Source of the DNA: Methanocalculus sp.
Lineage (GTDB): Archaea > Halobacteriota > Methanomicrobia > Methanomicrobiales > Methanocorpusculaceae
Length of the DNA stretch: 21,555 nucleotides
Direction of reading: 5' to 3'
Assembly: GCF_030651615.1 (NCBI RefSeq)
Contig: NZ_JAUSCG010000112.1
Coordinates: forward strand, 1-21,555
In this document: piece after piece, positions 20,492 to 21,555 of the stretch
Numbering within the stretch: the stretch's first letter is position 1
How the letters are laid out: the number at the start of each line of letters is the position of its first letter
Translations under genes and position numbers: made by a program
Notes under the pieces: model-generated
Database searches by the model: none
What the model saw: only the letters and a program-made list of their open reading frames with translations
Told to the model about the DNA's origin: nothing

Positions 20492-21555
20492 ATGATCAAA
20501 CACTCTGCGACACTCTCCTGGTCTATAACGATACTGCTCCTTCTCCTTCTGATTACACCTGCTTATGCTCTGGACTCTCAAACAGCGGTCGAATCATATA
20601 ACGCAGATTCTTCTGCCAACCTCACCATGGCACCGATAAATCCTATGTTTCTCAAATACCATGAAAAATTAACAGAACGATCTTTATTCTTCCAATCTGC
20701 CGAGGAGGCAATAACCGGGTTCATCCCCTCACCTGTTGACTTCTCCTATACAAAAGGTATGCAGATCACACAGGAAAACAGAATTCAGCAATTCTTTGAA
20801 ACACCCAGATTCGATCTCCGGGATGAAGGAAGGGTATCGCCGGTGAAAGATCAGGGGAATGAAGGCACCTGCTGGGCATTTGCAGCATATGGATCGCTTG
20901 AATCGTACCTCCTCCCGGATGAAGGATGGGACTTCTCAGAGAATAACATGAAGAATATCCTTAAACCGATCTACCCGGAGGGGTTCGATTATGACTATGG
21001 CGGGGATCATTTCATGTCCACCGCATACCTTGCACGAGGGTCAGGGCCGATACTCGAGGTTGACGACCCCTATCGGGTCGGATCAACCTACTCACCCCAG
21101 GATCTTCCCCCGGTGAAGAGAGTACAGACAGTTTACATCTACCCCCTCCGTGACGGAGACCTTGATATCGGGATGTTAAAGAGTACAATCAGAGAATACG
21201 GAGCCCTCTTTGTGGCTTTCAGCTATCAGCCCTCTGATTATAACCCTGAGACATTCGCATTCTATTCAGCCATTACAAAAGAGGCAAACCATGCAGTCAT
21301 CATCACCGGCTGGGATGACACATTCAGTCGAACCAACTTCAGTACCCAACCTCAGGACGATGGGGCATTCATCGTCAGGAACAGCTGGGGAACGGAATGG
21401 GGCGATGATGGGTACTTCTATATCTCATATAATGATGTAAATCTCGATTTCCCCGTCATCTTCACCGCAGTCGAAACCGATGCCTATGACCGGGTGTACC
21501 AATATGACCCACTCGGGCTTGTAAGTAAGATCGGTTTCTCATCAGAGGTTGCCTG
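20492..21555 (+). CDS. Secreted papain-family (C1A) cysteine protease, C-terminus cut by the window edge
   Basis: An open frame from ATG 20492 runs to the right edge (354 complete codons). Residues 1-26 form a signal peptide (LLLLLLITPAYA). After a variable pro-like region, all catalytic elements of papain-type enzymes follow: oxyanion Gln121 and nucleophile Cys127 in QGNEGTCWAF, His267 in NHAVIITGW, and Asn297 in VRNSWGTEWGDDGYFYISY. The order Q-C-H-N is complete, so it is predicted active outside the cell. In archaea this domain is often followed by a lectin-like domain and adhesion modules; the sequence after residue 320 (VIFTAVETDAYDRVYQYD) fits the start of such a domain, but the rest is beyond the window. 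Targets may be surface proteins or peptides. Confidence 0.92.
   Translation, partial: MIKHSATLSWSITILLLLLLITPAYALDSQTAVESYNADSSANLTMAPINPMFLKYHEKLTERSLFFQSAEEAITGFIPSPVDFSYTKGMQITQENRIQQFFETPRFDLRDEGRVSPVKDQGNEGTCWAFAAYGSLESYLLPDEGWDFSENNMKNILKPIYPEGFDYDYGGDHFMSTAYLARGSGPILEVDDPYRVGSTYSPQDLPPVKRVQTVYIYPLRDGDLDIGMLKSTIREYGALFVAFSYQPSDYNPETFAFYSAITKEANHAVIITGWDDTFSRTNFSTQPQDDGAFIVRNSWGTEWGDDGYFYISYNDVNLDFPVIFTAVETDAYDRVYQYDPLGLVSKIGFSSEVA

Overview
The window looks like a chromosomal segment of a methanogenic archaeon, most likely of the order Methanomicrobiales. I infer this from the gene content: DUF3344 and CARDB cell-surface proteins, an archaeal-type iron-sulfur flavoprotein pair, a CobN-type chelatase with a fused ChlI-ChlD partner, and a membrane M50 protease. 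Base composition is moderate, Shine-Dalgarno sequences are of the GGAGGTGAT type, and AT-rich TATA-like boxes lie about 28 bases before some starts. I cannot name the genus.

Positions 1-14098 (minus strand) hold ten tightly packed genes in two probable transcription units. The upstream unit (14098 to 7061) encodes a small anchored surface protein, a FecB/BtuF-type binding protein, a FecCD permease, a FecE/BtuD ATPase and a 1214-residue CobN. Its genes overlap or abut (4-base ATGA overlaps, a 7-base overlap, a gap of a few bases). After a 59-base AT-rich gap, the second unit (7001 to beyond position 1) encodes a DUF3344/CARDB surface protein, a short DUF3344 protein, a MacB-like ABC ATPase and FtsX-like permease, and a large DUF3344-PEGA-DUF3344 protein cut by the window edge.

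Divergently, across a 336-base AT-rich intergenic region with a perfect 10-base-arm palindrome, lies a fused ChlI-ChlD AAA+/VWA motor (14435-16408). With CobN it would supply all three parts of a class I metal chelatase. My reading is that 1-16408 is one surface tetrapyrrole or metallo-cofactor acquisition and handling island: envelope proteins, a B12/siderophore-type importer, a chelatase or dechelatase, and a MacB-like machine of unknown cargo. The substrate is not shown by the sequence.

From 16409 the window becomes patchier. A 480-base gap carries two and a half copies of a palindromic CGCAAAG-rich repeat. It is followed by two tandem iron-sulfur flavoproteins (16889-18096), a VapBC toxin-antitoxin pair on the minus strand (18169-18758), and an MntA/HepT pair on the plus strand (18932-19599) whose HEPN protein has Gln where the catalytic Arg is expected. 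Then come a membrane-embedded M50 (site-2) protease (19644-20264, minus) and the N-terminal 354 residues of a secreted papain-family protease (20492 to the window end). I saw no tRNA, rRNA, CRISPR array or insertion sequence.
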